In this document: positions 1 through 14,184 of the stretch, in pieces
Numbering within the stretch: the stretch's first letter is position 1
Layout of the letters: each line of letters starts with the position of its first letter
Made by a program: the position numbers and the translations under genes
Assembly: GCA_011800155.1 (NCBI GenBank)
Contig: CM022377.1
Span: forward strand, 372,001 to 436,000
DNA from: Flammulina velutipes
Lineage: Eukaryota; Basidiomycota; Agaricomycetes; Agaricales; Physalacriaceae
Reading direction: 5' to 3'
DNA: 64,000 nt
Notes under the pieces: generated by a model
What the model saw: only the letters and a program-made list of their open reading frames with translations
Told to the model about the DNA's origin: nothing
Database searches by the model: none

Positions 1-826
1 TAGAGGGAGTGGTAACTTTGCTGAGTGATAGAAGCGCGATGAATTGAGGAAGAAGCCTAATTCTAGGGCGTTTCGCGAGAAAAGGTCTATGCTACAATAG
101 AGTCAGTGAATCGGATAAGACTGAATGGGAGAAATTCGCCCTTACAAATCACGAGCCATTTGGGGTGACGGTTCCTACAAGACGAAGTGAGTCAGTACGG
201 GGGCGTGTAAGCTTTTCATTAGTGAACCTGACGCACGTCGGGGTTGAATAGCGGTGATTCTGTTCGCCGACCAGACAGGCCTGTTTGAAACTATGAGCAG
301 AGTATCAAGTTAATGAAGGAATGGCAGCTACCAAGCGATGTATCTTCGACAGGGGATAGCCCCGGTGAGTAAGGGGATGATGCTTGTGTCCACACATGCG
401 ATGATGTGGACGGGGAAAACGAAGAGTGGACTGGGCCGGGCTCGGTGTATGGTTGATGCAACAGAACGGTGGCGGGAGGCTCGGGTTGTTCGAGATCTCT
501 GAGCCGGGCCTCTAAGCGTGCCACTTGGTCTTCAAGCTGCTTCGTCCGCGAGCGCCTCGGGCTGTCCGCGTACTCGCATTCGTCGTCCTTTGGATGGTGT
601 AGACATGGGCCACAGATAGGTTTCGCTCCGTCGCATTTCTGGGGACTCGGTGAACACTTTCCGGTGTATCGGGGCAGAGCAATGACTTACAATCTTGAGA
701 AATCTGAATAGACGGAAGTTAGCAAGTTTCGGAAATTGTAGCACTTGGGCGGGCGCACCGGCAGGTTAGACAAGCTTTCCCCCGCTTCAAAGGTTTCGAA
801 TCCGTCGTAATCTTGGCCGCTGACAT
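1..826 (-). CDS. Zn(2)-Cys(6) fungal transcription factor, 5' part (runs off left edge)
   Basis: Predicted nuclear DNA-binding regulator. Exons on the minus strand: 826-759, 703-691, 638-332, 280-237, 174-146, 91-1. ATG at 826 gives a short basic leader, then the binuclear zinc cluster ACLTCRFLKIKCDG followed by KPICGPC, a CEYAD segment and a leucine-rich coiled coil (LEDQVARLEARLRDLE). The cluster is split by two introns, and its centre (FLKI) comes from a 13-nt exon at 703-691. Later exons encode a variable Ser/Pro linker, then a segment ending LGFFLNSSRF, where the middle homology region of such factors begins. All junctions keep frame. The frame is open at position 1, so the C-terminal part lies outside the window. 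The FLKIKCDG signature is typical of a large agaricomycete regulator family; target genes unknown. Confidence 0.85.
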
Positions 827-2703
827 GGAGGAGGACAAATGGGAGGCGACGATGCAAAATTTTGAAAGAGGATGCTTGTTGTTCCTTTTTATAGCTCGGA
901 GTCAAGACGCCGAACCTTCGAGAGGATCCGGCGCAGTAAGGAAAGAGTAAGCTTGGTGTCATTCTTCGCCAAAGTGGATATTGGAAGCTGTGTATAAAGA
1001 AAGCCAGATTCAACAGTAGTCCTTACGTCAGGGGCTCCCAATAAAATTCGCTGCCGGCCGATTTGCCGAGCTGCGTTTTTTGGACTTGTCCTTTTTTCGT
1101 GTTTCTCTTTCTACCACCTCGAAACAAGAATAAGGCTCTTTCCTGTCGCTCCCGCTATCTCCCTTTCGCTCTGGCGACGATATCCGGCTTTGCAATATTA
1201 CTCATCTGACGCCACACGGGTCCACGTCGGCCTCCTTCCCACCCCGTCCTCCTACGTTAACTTTGTTCGCCAACTTCGCTTGAGCCATGTGTGACTCACA
1301 GCCAGTCATCGTTTTCCTCGGAACCCCTGTACGGATCACCAAAGTTTGAGACACACTTGCGGGACGACTGTGTCCGCCCTCTTCATTACTTGTCTTGAAC
1401 TGGGTTCTGGGTACTCTCTCGCCTCGAGGTTGATTCCCTGAGTCATAGCTCCTACATTGAGTCATTCTTCCATCTAGACTCCACAATGACAACAAAGCGT
1501 TCCTCCATGACCCTCTCCCAGCTGTAGTAGGTCATTCAACGACATACAACTCTAGAGCCTAGATCTACCGTCTGGCTGTGTCTGGGAGCTTTCTTCATCT
1601 TTCTCCCAGCTGTACAATACAGTTCTCAATCTCAATCTTTCATTCGTCTCGGAGCATTTGAATTCGACGGAAGTCACGACGCCGATCAGCACCGCCTCTG
1701 ATCATATTGATCCAGGAACAAATTACCGGCATTCACGTGAAATTCAAGGGAAGCAAATCACAGTCCCTGCTCCGATCGCTTGTCCCCAAGAATTGGGTTT
1801 GAAAAAGCCAAGGGAAGACAGCATAGCAATTCCACTTGCTGGGGCGTCTCCTGCGCATTCCGATATCGCTCCCGGAGCGATCCATGCCCTAGGCCTCGGT
1901 AGTAAAGATCCGTCAATTCAACCATTCAAGTTGAAACTCATGGACGTCGAACCTTCACCGTCAACTTCGGCAATTCAACATTTTGTTCATCTTTCCACAT
2001 CTTTCCTTGACATTCGGGATTAGGGCACGCACATGGTTCACAAGCTTCTAAAGGCCCCTTTGCTTCTCCAATACATGTACATTTTGCTCGGACTATCTCT
2101 GGTCATCTTCCGTCCTATGTATACGTGTTGTCTACGTGTCCCGCTCCACCCTCACACTTCCCGCGGAGACAATAGAGTCAGAAGATGCTGTGCGTATTTA
2201 CTTGGTGGTACGACTTCCAGTCTAGACTTTGGAGTCTTGAGATTGCCCACTCCCAAATGGATCAGATCTAGAGAATAAATGATCTGCAATCTGATAACAT
2301 ACCATAATACAGCATAAACGGCACAGAAACTTCTCAACAAAGTAAGTAGGTCCATGTGTACACGCCGGTGTTGGAACTGCTCCGTCAATTGGATCAGGCG
2401 ATCTTTCGGTGTTGGCGCGCAATAGCCTAACTCATAGGACATCCGAGCCTCGTCGATCAAGGGGGAAAGGCATTTTGATTCGCGCGTTACACGCGTCGGA
2501 TCGGAGCTCACTGTCAGCAGAGAATGGAAACGCTCGGAGGACAATAGAGGGCGGAGCAGTCAACATGGTCTGGTGGCGCTTATTTATCAAAACTGCGGAG
2601 ATTCTCCCGCCAAATCGCGCTTTTGGTAAGAAGTTAACACGACTGGAACGCAAACTGGACTATCCCCTGCGTTCATTGTAAAGCCTGGATTGAATTTATC
2701 TAT
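827..2703. other. Intergenic region without a supported gene
   Basis: Upstream region of the zinc-cluster factor and downstream region of ORC3. The longest open frame is 1658-2023 on the plus strand (121 codons). It has no recognisable domain, no intron evidence and ordinary composition, so I do not call it. Other open frames (1202-1495 minus, 2152-2544 minus, 2409-2681 plus) overlap each other on opposite strands and look like chance. Several pyrimidine-rich stretches around 1080-1180 and 1560-1640 resemble fungal promoter tracts. Confidence 0.4.
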
Positions 2704-5251
2704 CTATTCATCATCGCCTATCTCGAATACCGTCCTCAAGACATGGTCGGCCTTTCTACCGGTGTGCTTCACGAAACCCATGTAATCCAACTCATGTAAC
2801 GCCCTTATGAATCTTGCCTGATATTCCAACTGCCATTTCTCTTCGTCTTTCGGGTCCAACGCTTTCTCCTTTCCTTTCCCTTTCCCTTTCCCCTTCTGCG
2901 GAGAGGCCTTCGCTTTACCCTTCATTTTACTCTTCCCTGTCAATTCCATGCGTTGCATGTCCAGGACCCCCTTGAACGCCTCATACCAGTCATAAACATT
3001 GATCATCTTTCCGCTCTCGAGGTAGCGCTGGAATAGAACGCTGGTATCAGGCACGTCGGTAATGGAAGTACCCTCTGGCTCTTCCTCGACTTCGCCGTCG
3101 ACGGTGAACTCGCGCGGCCGTAGCAAGCCACCGATAACGGACGAACGAACAGAAGGGTTCACGAGCTACACCGAAAGCCGCATTAGCGACAACGTCTCGA
3201 GGTAAGCGGTGGATAACATTCACCTCCACGGGAAAAGGCATCTTGCCGGTATACCAGATGTACCACATTGTCGAATCTTCTAATGGCTCCAATGCGTCGC
3301 TGTACAATTGTAAGAACCTCGACGCGGGACGATACAACGATGAACGTGCCCAATAAACGTCTCGAACCAGTCGGCCAGGTCATTCGCCGCCTGCCGCATA
3401 TCACCCTCGTCAGAAGGTTCCAATTCGACAAGTGTCGCTGTGTCTTCGCCGATTTCATTCAGACATGTCTCTACAGCGTTGAAAAAGCGGGGCACGTCTG
3501 CGAATTTGAGTTTTCTAATCGAAAATAGTTAGGTTGACAACGGTCGAATAAGAGTAGTACGACATACGCTATTTGTGCAGATAATTCCGACACATCCTTC
3601 GCGTTCTTCCGGGAAAGCATGTTTAGCGCTAGTTTTAACGGAGAAAGTCCTGAGCGTTTGAAACCTTTCCCGACAAAGAAAGTATACACGACTTTCATCA
3701 CACCATAGGCGGTGCGTTTTCGATGGAGAAGTTCTTCAAATGTGCTCCGAGCACCGTCTACCGCCTTTTGGAGACGATCAACAGTCCATTTTGAGGTGTC
3801 GTCGGACGAGCACACACGCTCCCATAACAAATCAAGTTGAGTGTGTGAAATCCTCGAATGAACGTCTTGAATGGGATGTATGAGAAACGTGAAGGGGTCG
3901 GAATTAAAATGTTTCATATGAGCAAGCTAGTACGAACGTAAGTAAGTGTCGGAGTAGTAATGCTTGCGGACTCACTCGAATCAAGTGTATGAGACTCTCC
4001 ACAGAAGAGTCATATCTCTCGAAGTAATCAATAATAAAAGTAAGGACGGAATGGCCCAACATGAGATCTGGGTTGAATGAGGCATCAAAGAACGTCTGGA
4101 AAGCATCAGTAGGAATGATAGAAAGACTTGTCATCCTTACCCCCAGTATTATTTCCTCCAGAAGGTGCAGGCCAGATGGAGCAGTAAATTGTTGGATTCG
4201 CAAAACCGATAGCGTCCATCTGGGATACGTGACATGTAGGTACGTCGGAGACTGCGGTGATAGGAGAGAAACCACGAAGACCAGCGGTATTTTTGGGACG
4301 TGTAGACTGCATATGTAGAATACATCTTGCATCACTGATGGATCGAAGCGTTCAAAATCATGTAAAATGACCACAAGACGAGGTAAGGGTTCGTTGCGCG
4401 CATCTAGATGTGAGTCAGAATATCAGATCGCGGTGGCTAGTATATAAACGAACCTCTTGCTTCTCTGACCGCTTGATACCACGCGTCGAGTAATCCGATG
4501 TCATAACTGGCAAGGGTGGACGAGTTGATTGCTCTTGGGTCTATTGTACTGTGAGATCAAGCGAGGGGTAGGGAAGTGCGATTCGAACATTTCTTCTTGT
4601 CCGGAAGACATTTTGTAAATCCAGTGATGAGAGCTCGCATAGCCATGGTGATGTTCGGACATTGTGAAGGTTCTAAATGGTTGGTGTATGTGGACGGTTC
4701 ATCCTCATTATCAGAAGGCTCCAAAGCCTTGTTGAGTTCGTCAAGGAATATATTTCCACCTGAGGGATCTGAAGAGAGGTATCAACGCCAATGTATGAGA
4801 CCAGGAATAAGAATGTACTTGAAACTGTGATGACGGGAAGCTCGGGATGTGGAAGGCCTGGGAGGCTTTGAGAATATGCTTCATCGACTTGCAGAGAAAC
4901 AGCTTTTACGACAGGACCGTGCAGTTTGTGTACGATACTCTGTCTTCGCATCGGTGAACAGTATTTGTCGGAATTTGGCCACACACCTGAATCCTGTCTA
5001 GGCATTTGGACCAAGCTTTCGTGTATGCTTCCCAGCGTACTTCAGAGCCGTCCCGCGCGTCCGTTTCTAGTTTATCATCGAACGGATCTTCCTCCTCTGA
5101 GCAGTGGTGAGTTGGATGCTAGCCATCACGCAATGTGCTATCAACCTTCGTTGTATGGGATCACGAAGACTGACTGATTATCATTAGCAGACTGTCAAGA
5201 AACAGACACAGTAGCTACCTCGCTGGGATCGTCAAGGTTGACACTGGCCAT
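2704..5251 (-). CDS. ORC3: Origin recognition complex subunit 3
   Basis: Subunit of the nuclear complex that marks replication origins and helps load the MCM helicase. The gene starts at ATG 5251 (MASVNLDDPSE); early exons give RWEAYTKAWSKCLDRIQ, typical of the ORC3 N-terminus. The central part (about 4374-3904) reads VILHDFERFDPSVMQDV and LPSGL-like QFTAPSGLHLLEEIILG, matching the ORC3 AAA-like domain in which the Walker motifs are degenerate. The next exons carry the helical insert region (LKHF-type AMKHFNSDPFTFL, 3917-3471). The last exon (3162-2704) ends in the winged-helix segment INVYDWYEAF ... ARFIRALHELDYMGFVKHTGRKADHVLRT. About ten short introns. A Lys/Gly-rich linker near 2870-2930 interrupts the C-terminal domain. 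Divergent from MCM4. Confidence 0.9.
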
Positions 5252-5371
5252 AGTCGTAGTACAGAGACAAAAGTTTGGCCAACTCCGACGGTACGCGACG
5301 TGACAAAGTGACGGCGCGTCCTTTCGTCACGGTTCCCTCTTGCTTCAGTACCACCACCACCGCTGCCAGTC
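5252..5371. promoter_or_regulatory. Shared divergent promoter of ORC3 and MCM4
   Basis: Only 120 bp separate the two start codons, so both transcripts must start within it or very close by. It contains two ACGCG cores on opposite strands, at 5293-5297 (plus) and 5315-5319 (minus). ACGCG is the core of the MBF (MluI cell-cycle box) site that drives G1/S genes in ascomycete fungi; its use here is an inference. No clear TATA box is visible. Confidence 0.6.
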
Positions 5372-8599
<3,228 letters not shown>

Positions 8600-8706
8600 A
8601 GAAGCTAGAAAGAATGAACGTTGTCTTGTTACTGTGTAACTTATTGAATCGTAGTATTCCCGTCTGTAGTCTGTACGTTACCTATGTATGTACGTATATA
8701 CCTTGT

Positions 8707-10298
8707 TTACAAACAATTGACTTCCTTACCGTCCAGTTTGTACACCTTCGCTCCCCTCATGACGAACATAACACGGTCCACAGTGCCTTCAAAGTCGGTA
8801 TCGAGGTCTCCGTCGACTGCAATCAAGTCCGCCGCCCATCCCGCCTTCAGCGCTCCGAACCACTGATCGTTGTCACCTCCAATCCCACCAGTCTCTTGCC
8901 AATTTACAGGCCTGATACACTTCCATCCCCCAAGCGTACCCCACTGCAAAACCTTCTTGTAATCCGCTCCAAGCCTCACCATCAACTTCATCTCCAACGC
9001 ATTTTGACCGTGGTTAAACACGCCTGTATCTCCACCACAGGCGATGTTGTCCATCCCGAGCTGTAGCGCTCGCTTGAAGCCTTTTTGTAAGCCAGCCCAC
9101 ATATCAGGCGAGGAAGCTGTGTAATAGGCAGAGAGGGTAGGCACCCAGGTGGTGTTGGTCCCGCAGAGATGCTTGATTTGGTCGTTCAGGTGGAGACCAG
9201 CACCATGCTCGATAGAGTCTACCATGCCTATGTAGGGCACTGCAGCGTTGGGTGTGTTGGCGTGCATGGCGACTTTTACATCATTCTGATGAGCAACGTC
9301 TACCATTGCTTTCACCTCTGCGGCGGTAAACGTCGGGAACGAAGTGGAGGGTGTTGTGTTTGAGACATCTTTCGTCCTTGCTCGAGTCCGATAATCTTAG
9401 CGGGGTGAGATACGTTTCAGGTTGGTTGGCAGGATGGAGTACTGTACCTCCGTAAATCTGGAGACTTGTTACATTAGCTGAAGCTGTCTTGAAACGTGCA
9501 GAGCTTGCCTTGCCTTAATCCAGTCCGCACCTGCGCCAATCTGCCTTCGTACAGCGTTCACACAGGCGTCGACGCCTCCGGCGACTTCAGCGCCTATTGC
9601 TCCATCCATGCCATCTTTGTTGACGTGAAGTACACTTCGTGGACCTGTCGTGGGACGCGTCAGAAAGGCTGCAGATATCAAAGACGTGCGAACGAAGTGT
9701 ACCGTAACTTCCTGGTGCGACTATTGCTCTATTCGCAGTGAAGTATCTCGGTCCAGGTATTATAGGATTTGGGCCTGCAAGGCATTTGCGGAGTCCAATG
9801 TCTGCATCGCCCGCACCCTCTGTGCCCAAATCACTATGGACCAGTGAGCAAGTACCGACGGCAAGGAAATTCTTTATGAAAAGTCACCGAACAGTTGTAA
9901 ATCCTGCGAGCAGAGTTCTCTTCGCATGAATCGTAGCGCGAATAACGCGTTCAGCGATGCTTTCTTTTGTCACTTGGTCATCCCAGGACGTCTCCGAATA
10001 CGCATGAAGAAATACTAAGAAAACTATGGTGCTAGCGGAGATAGAATAACATCATGCACGTACAATGAACGTGCACATCGACGAATCCAGGAAGCACTGT
10101 GAGGTGGCGCAAGTCTAACACTTCACTGTGGGGCATGACAGTCGCCGGGTTGTAGGGCGCTACATCCGTTATTAGGCCAGTACTTCGGGAGACAGTGATT
10201 ATTTGATTATCAAGAAATCGCAGGTTCTCAGAATCGAATAGCTTTCCAGTGATAATGGAGAAAACTTGCTCGGTGGATAAAGGAGAGAGATGGGTCAT
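8707..10298 (-). CDS. Amidohydrolase-superfamily protein (imidazolonepropionase/prolidase-like)
   Basis: Predicted cytosolic metal-dependent hydrolase of the TIM-barrel amidohydrolase superfamily; substrate unknown. Exons: 10298-10064, 10023-9888, 9833-9703, 9668-9514, 9457-9448, 9395-8707; sum 1356 nt, 451 residues. Metal-binding motifs are present: HVH after GFVD, then VAMHAN, IEHG and CGGDTG. The C-terminal strand GWAADLIAVDGD is typical of the family. Two odd junctions: intron 4 (9513-9458) begins with GC rather than GT, and the following exon is only 10 nt, supplying most of IYG in the run GADWIK-IYG-DYR. Both are needed to keep the frame and the conserved DWIKxY motif. The start at 10298 is the first ATG before the conserved N-terminal strand. 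Tail to tail with MCM4 (107 bp apart). Confidence 0.88.
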
Positions 10299-10515
10299 GG
10301 TGGTTACATAGAAGCATTGAGAGGTCTGGATCATGATGCGAAAAGAATTGACCAATAAGAAGCTTTTGCCAATGGCCATTTCCATATATGGGAATGTCGT
10401 ATGCGCCACAGTTCTCCCGATACGGTCATACAGTAGAAAACAACCCGCCAAAATACTCATTGATATCAACTTTCAAGCTCATTCACGTAGTATGCATATA
10501 TTCTGGTATAACTCT

Positions 10516-11465
10516 TGGAAATCATTCCTCATCTCCTCCGCTAAACTCCTAGGATCCACTATCCAGATTGCTGCATCACCACTCCCAACCGCCTCCTCAT
10601 ACTCATACACACCCTCAACATCACTAGTGCGCCTCGCGTTTATCTCGCTCATCACCGCCCTCACACTCGTCCGATTCGCCGTAAGAGTCGTCCATCCCTT
10701 TTTCGCACCCCACAACAAACTCCGAACTGTGTGAGCGGTGAGGCGTTTACCACGCATGATGTTGCTCTTCCCCAACCCGTCTATCCTGAGAGGCTCCTCA
10801 GCTTCTTCGACGTCCTCATCTCCTTCATCGCTCTTCGCCTTTGTCTTCTCTTTCTCTACGGAAGGCTCCAAAGCAAGTATGTCTTCGCAGGTCTTCTCCA
10901 ACGCGCGGAAGAACAAGGGCGCATCTTCTCGTGTTATAACATCGGATGGTTGGTGGTACTTGAGTGGCATGAGCGGTACAAAACCAGCTTCGTATCTCGA
11001 AGCCGCCCAGTATGCATCTTGGTCATTCAAAAATAGTGATCGTGCCCTATGTTTCTCGCTAGGGCCGCCAATTTTGTCCACGATCCGTAGGCAGCGCTCG
11101 TGCGCTTCTTCCGTGGTGTAGAATTCCAGGTCTGCTGGCAATTCTGAGGAGACCGAAACTCGTTCCTTCATTTCTTGCAACATCCCCTTCACCATCTCCT
11201 GCATGACCTGGTTCGTCAACTGCCTGGAATGCTGCAGCTCGTCGTCGTTGTTACCGGCTCCTGGAGGCTTGGAATTTTTCCATTCACGGATCCTTTCGGG
11301 CGGAGGAATAAAACGAGCGCTGGCGTCTTCTACCGAAGAAGGGAGTGCAGCGTGTGTGAGATCGGAGACAAGGGCGATGAGGACAGAGAAGTCGAGGTTG
11401 ATTTTCCTAGTTGGTCGAAGTCGAGGAGATGTCAATGACGAAGGGTTCGGGGAAGAAGGACTGGG
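10516..11465 (-). pseudogene. Duplicated 3' part of the DUF1308 gene (copy A)
   Basis: This 950-bp block is a near-identical copy of 14198-15147, at a constant offset of 3682 bp with no indel over the whole length. About 95% of bases match where I compared them (roughly 17 differences in 350). It carries the C-terminal two thirds of the DUF1308 protein but no N-terminal exons. On the right it is fused at TGGG (11462-11465) to a copy of the MCM4 tail. A 347-codon open frame spans the junction because the antisense of the MCM4 copy happens to be open; it has no proper promoter or N-terminus, so I treat it as a gene fragment. The left breakpoint lies in the codon run for NDFQ, near the end of the coding sequence. 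Confidence 0.85.
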
Positions 11466-11785
11466 TATGCTCAATACTGGCACGGGGCAAGGGCAAAGGA
11501 GATTTCGGGACGACATGCGCAAGGAGATCTTGATATCCTGAACGCTGGTGGAAACAGGGGAATCAAGTGGGTGGAGGCCGTCAAGACGCTTGGAGGGCAG
11601 AGCAACATCAAAGTCGATGCGGCAGAGTTCACGGAGGTTATCAAGAGTATGGAGAACGAGGGCCTCGTCAAGGTGTTTGGCGAGAGAGAGAAGAGAATGA
11701 TACGGAAGATGGAGTGATAAAGCTAGAAAGAACGACCGTTATCTGTCACTGTATCGTTGTCGTCTATACGGCTATGTATGTAAGT
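11462..11785 (+). pseudogene. Duplicated 3' end of MCM4
   Basis: Copy of MCM4 positions 8340 to about 8690, covering the C-terminal winged helix, stop codon and part of the 3' UTR. Identity is high up to the stop, then fades. It has a 1-bp deletion near 11532 relative to the parent (GATCTTGATATCC against GATCTTGAATATCC), so it cannot encode the same tail. It has no upstream exon or promoter of its own and is fused to DUF1308 copy A in the opposite orientation. Confidence 0.85.
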
Positions 11786-12134
11786 ATAGGTTTGTACACA
11801 CACAAGGAACTTCGGCGTCAGCGTGTCCCAAAACACAGTTCACGCTGTTCCATTTTGTTTCTGCTCCATTGAAGGTTGGGAAAGAGTTTGAATCGGAATG
11901 GCTTTATGATCGGCACAGTGACGCTGGTTAAAATTGTCAATTATGAGCAAACACCAATTGCTATCAACCTCCATGGCGTTCGAAGTGTGGCATTCTCTCC
12001 AGGCTTTTGTGAAGCGCCTCAGATTGTGGAAAACTCTGGACAGTCTGAAATAGTGGGAGCCCTTACATGCAATAGTGCATGCGCATTGAAATTGACCCCC
12101 GCCTAGCTGCCCTCGCCCCTGGGCCACACTCTGG
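11786..12134. other. Intergenic, nothing recognised
   Basis: Sequence between the chimeric duplication and the next gene. Short open frames on both strands overlap one another and show no domain. The right end probably holds the promoter of the gene starting at 12135. Confidence 0.4.
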
Positions 12135-12719
12135 ATGCTCATCTGGCCTTTTCCTTGGAAGTATCCACTTCCAACTCCCTTTGACCCCCTCGATATTCTC
12201 AAAGACCGTGCTATGGTCCATCGACGATACTATGTTGACGACAATTATCGTATACTACGACATACTCCCATCTTTGCGCTACGTGATTCATCACTTCGAT
12301 CCCTGTACCGCTTGCATGACACCGTCTGCGCCGATGAAGAAAATTACACGATGTTGGAAAGTGAATACTTCTGGCGTCATGAAGGTTGGTCTATCAAGGA
12401 CATACCCGACCCAATGGATCCCAATCCCCTCCGCTATGCGTTGTTAGCTTGTATCGTCGAGTCCATGGTGCATGCTTACAACTATAAGATATCGCTAGGT
12501 CTACGCCGGGGTGTGCGACGTATTTCACTCGAAGCGGATAGGGCGGCATATCTGGAGCCAAATAAACCATACGAGGAGGTCCCTTCGTGGGTAGCTCATG
12601 TTCTACCTGTCGAAGAATGGGTTACGTTTCGGAAGGATGGATATCTGAACAAGACGGGAAAGGGGTTCTTTGAGAAGAGGCACATCTGTGCTGATGCGAG
12701 TCAATTACACAATATCTAA
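12135..12719 (+). CDS. Conserved hypothetical protein
   Basis: A 194-residue intronless frame starting at an ATG (MLIWPFPWKYPLPTPFDPL). I do not recognise a named domain. The protein is acidic/aromatic with no signal peptide beyond a hydrophobic Trp/Pro-rich start and no clear membrane segment. Motifs that look conserved are NPLRYALLACIVESMVHAY and the proline-rich LEPNKPYEEVPSW. Codon use and length suggest a real gene of a fungus-specific family. It lies between the duplication and the nucleotidyltransferase-like gene with no sign of co-regulation. Confidence 0.55.
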   Translation: MLIWPFPWKYPLPTPFDPLDILKDRAMVHRRYYVDDNYRILRHTPIFALRDSSLRSLYRLHDTVCADEENYTMLESEYFWRHEGWSIKDIPDPMDPNPLRYALLACIVESMVHAYNYKISLGLRRGVRRISLEADRAAYLEPNKPYEEVPSWVAHVLPVEEWVTFRKDGYLNKTGKGFFEKRHICADASQLHNI

Positions 12720-13103
12720 TGCCATCATAACTTTTATCCTTCAAACTTTATCAATGGTCTTCGCCTACGTACACTACTCGCTCCGCTCTTTATATGTATA
12801 TACATGGTAGCAAGTGGATATTGGGCACAAAGAACTAAGTGTGAGCCCTTACTTTCTCAATGAAACCATTCATCGGTTTGCCTTCCATCCAGAGTTATCT
12901 ATGTTTCGACTGCCGCACGTCGCTTTATTTCCAGCATCGAAAGACGAGTTAGAATTTTGCACCACTATAATGCCCTGGCATCCTGTCCTCGGAGCATCGC
13001 CATTTTGCGACATGTTCCTTCAAGTTCTTCTTCTTTTGATCTTCAAACTCTGTCCCCACTTTCCCACGGTTTCTCCTTCTTTAAAATCCGACGCCGCCTC
13101 AAA
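12720..13103. other. Intergenic, nothing recognised
   Basis: 3' UTR of the preceding gene and promoter of the next. Contains a TATATGTATATACATG stretch near 12791 that could be either a 3' signal or a chance AT-rich run. Confidence 0.35.
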
Positions 13104-13812
13104 ATGAGCCACAAACAACTCTGCCTCTCCCATGGTCTGATCCCGTATACAAAGAAAATATTATCCTCTGTACGCAACGCCCATTCATTGTTGACTGTAT
13201 TGTAGCTCACTACTATGCCTTCTAGTGCTTAATGGAGTCTCCGCGCCGCCCAGGCTGTAGGCGGTCGTCATCGCAGGTGGCACAGTGTCCATTCTCAAGG
13301 GCATCCGGCCCGCCACTGAGGATATCGATTTCGTTTGCGTGCAGAACGGGGATGCTGATCTAATGAATATCGTCGAAGAACAAGCTGACGTCGTGGTTAG
13401 AAGAATGGGCATCGACGATAGCACAATGAACAGCAATATTCGCATCTTCTTCAACCACACTTCCTTCCAAGCTGTTGTTGGGAGAACACTCCGACAGAAC
13501 GAAATCCTCTTTCGAGACCAGCAACTACAAGTTTATGTGGCGGACTATACATTCCAGCTCGTCTCGAAGCTGGATAGGATGTCAACGCGTATGAACCATC
13601 CTGATAAAGTGCTTAAAGATAGCACCGATGCCGCGTATTATCTTCGCAAGCATACCGCGTATCACGGGAAGCCCACACGCGCCGCTATTTTGGATGGCTT
13701 ACATGTCTATCGGAGCGATGGTTACATGCCCGTAATCTCCGAGGCCGCTATCGATAACCTTGCCACTGCTTATCAAGCAGCATATGGGGAATCCGAGGCG
13801 CCTTTTGCTTAG
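13104..13812 (+). CDS. Nucleotidyltransferase-like protein (model of 5' end tentative)
   Basis: The main exon (13261-13812) starts right after a CTGTAG acceptor and encodes AVVIAGG, then RPATEDIDF. That GG-x(n)-DxD pattern is the active-site signature of the Pol-beta-like nucleotidyltransferase fold. The rest (about 160 residues) is helical, as in the substrate domain of such proteins. No in-frame ATG precedes the motif inside this exon. The best 5' exon I find is 13104-13169 (MSHKQLCLSHG), ending in TCT|GTACGC and joining in phase; this gives 205 residues with a 91-nt intron. A missed exon or a truncated gene is equally possible. Substrate unknown. Confidence 0.45.
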
Positions 13813-14184
13813 GGTGAGTACAAGAGTATACGTATATGATTCTTAGTATTGGGGCTAACTTTTCGCTCTGCCAATACTTAGACGTACGTCTTCGGAGGCG
13901 TTCGACAATTTTGTAGTGCAGTCATGTAATATGAATGTATAGTTATAGTGGATTGAATGTATTCGATTTATGAAGTCATCGCTCTCAAAGACCTCAAGTG
14001 AGGTCAAGCCGAGTTCTGTTTATTCAAGCTAGACTAGAGCTGGGAAAGCTCGGTTCACGTCTGAATGTGTTCTTCTGGGCACTAGTAGGCAGGGCCGGCA
14101 GTGCTTCAAACAAACTCTGGTGCGTCGAAAGAGGCCGAAAGCCTACACAATTACTGATAGCCAGTGGACCAACATGACTGTTTG
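13813..14184. other. Intergenic, nothing recognised
   Basis: Convergent 3' regions of the nucleotidyltransferase-like gene and the DUF1308 gene. No coding evidence; AT-rich near 13930-13990. Confidence 0.35.

Noticed and set aside
1202..1495. 97-codon minus-strand open frame
   Set aside because: No domain, lies in a pyrimidine-rich intergenic region, overlapped by nothing supportive.
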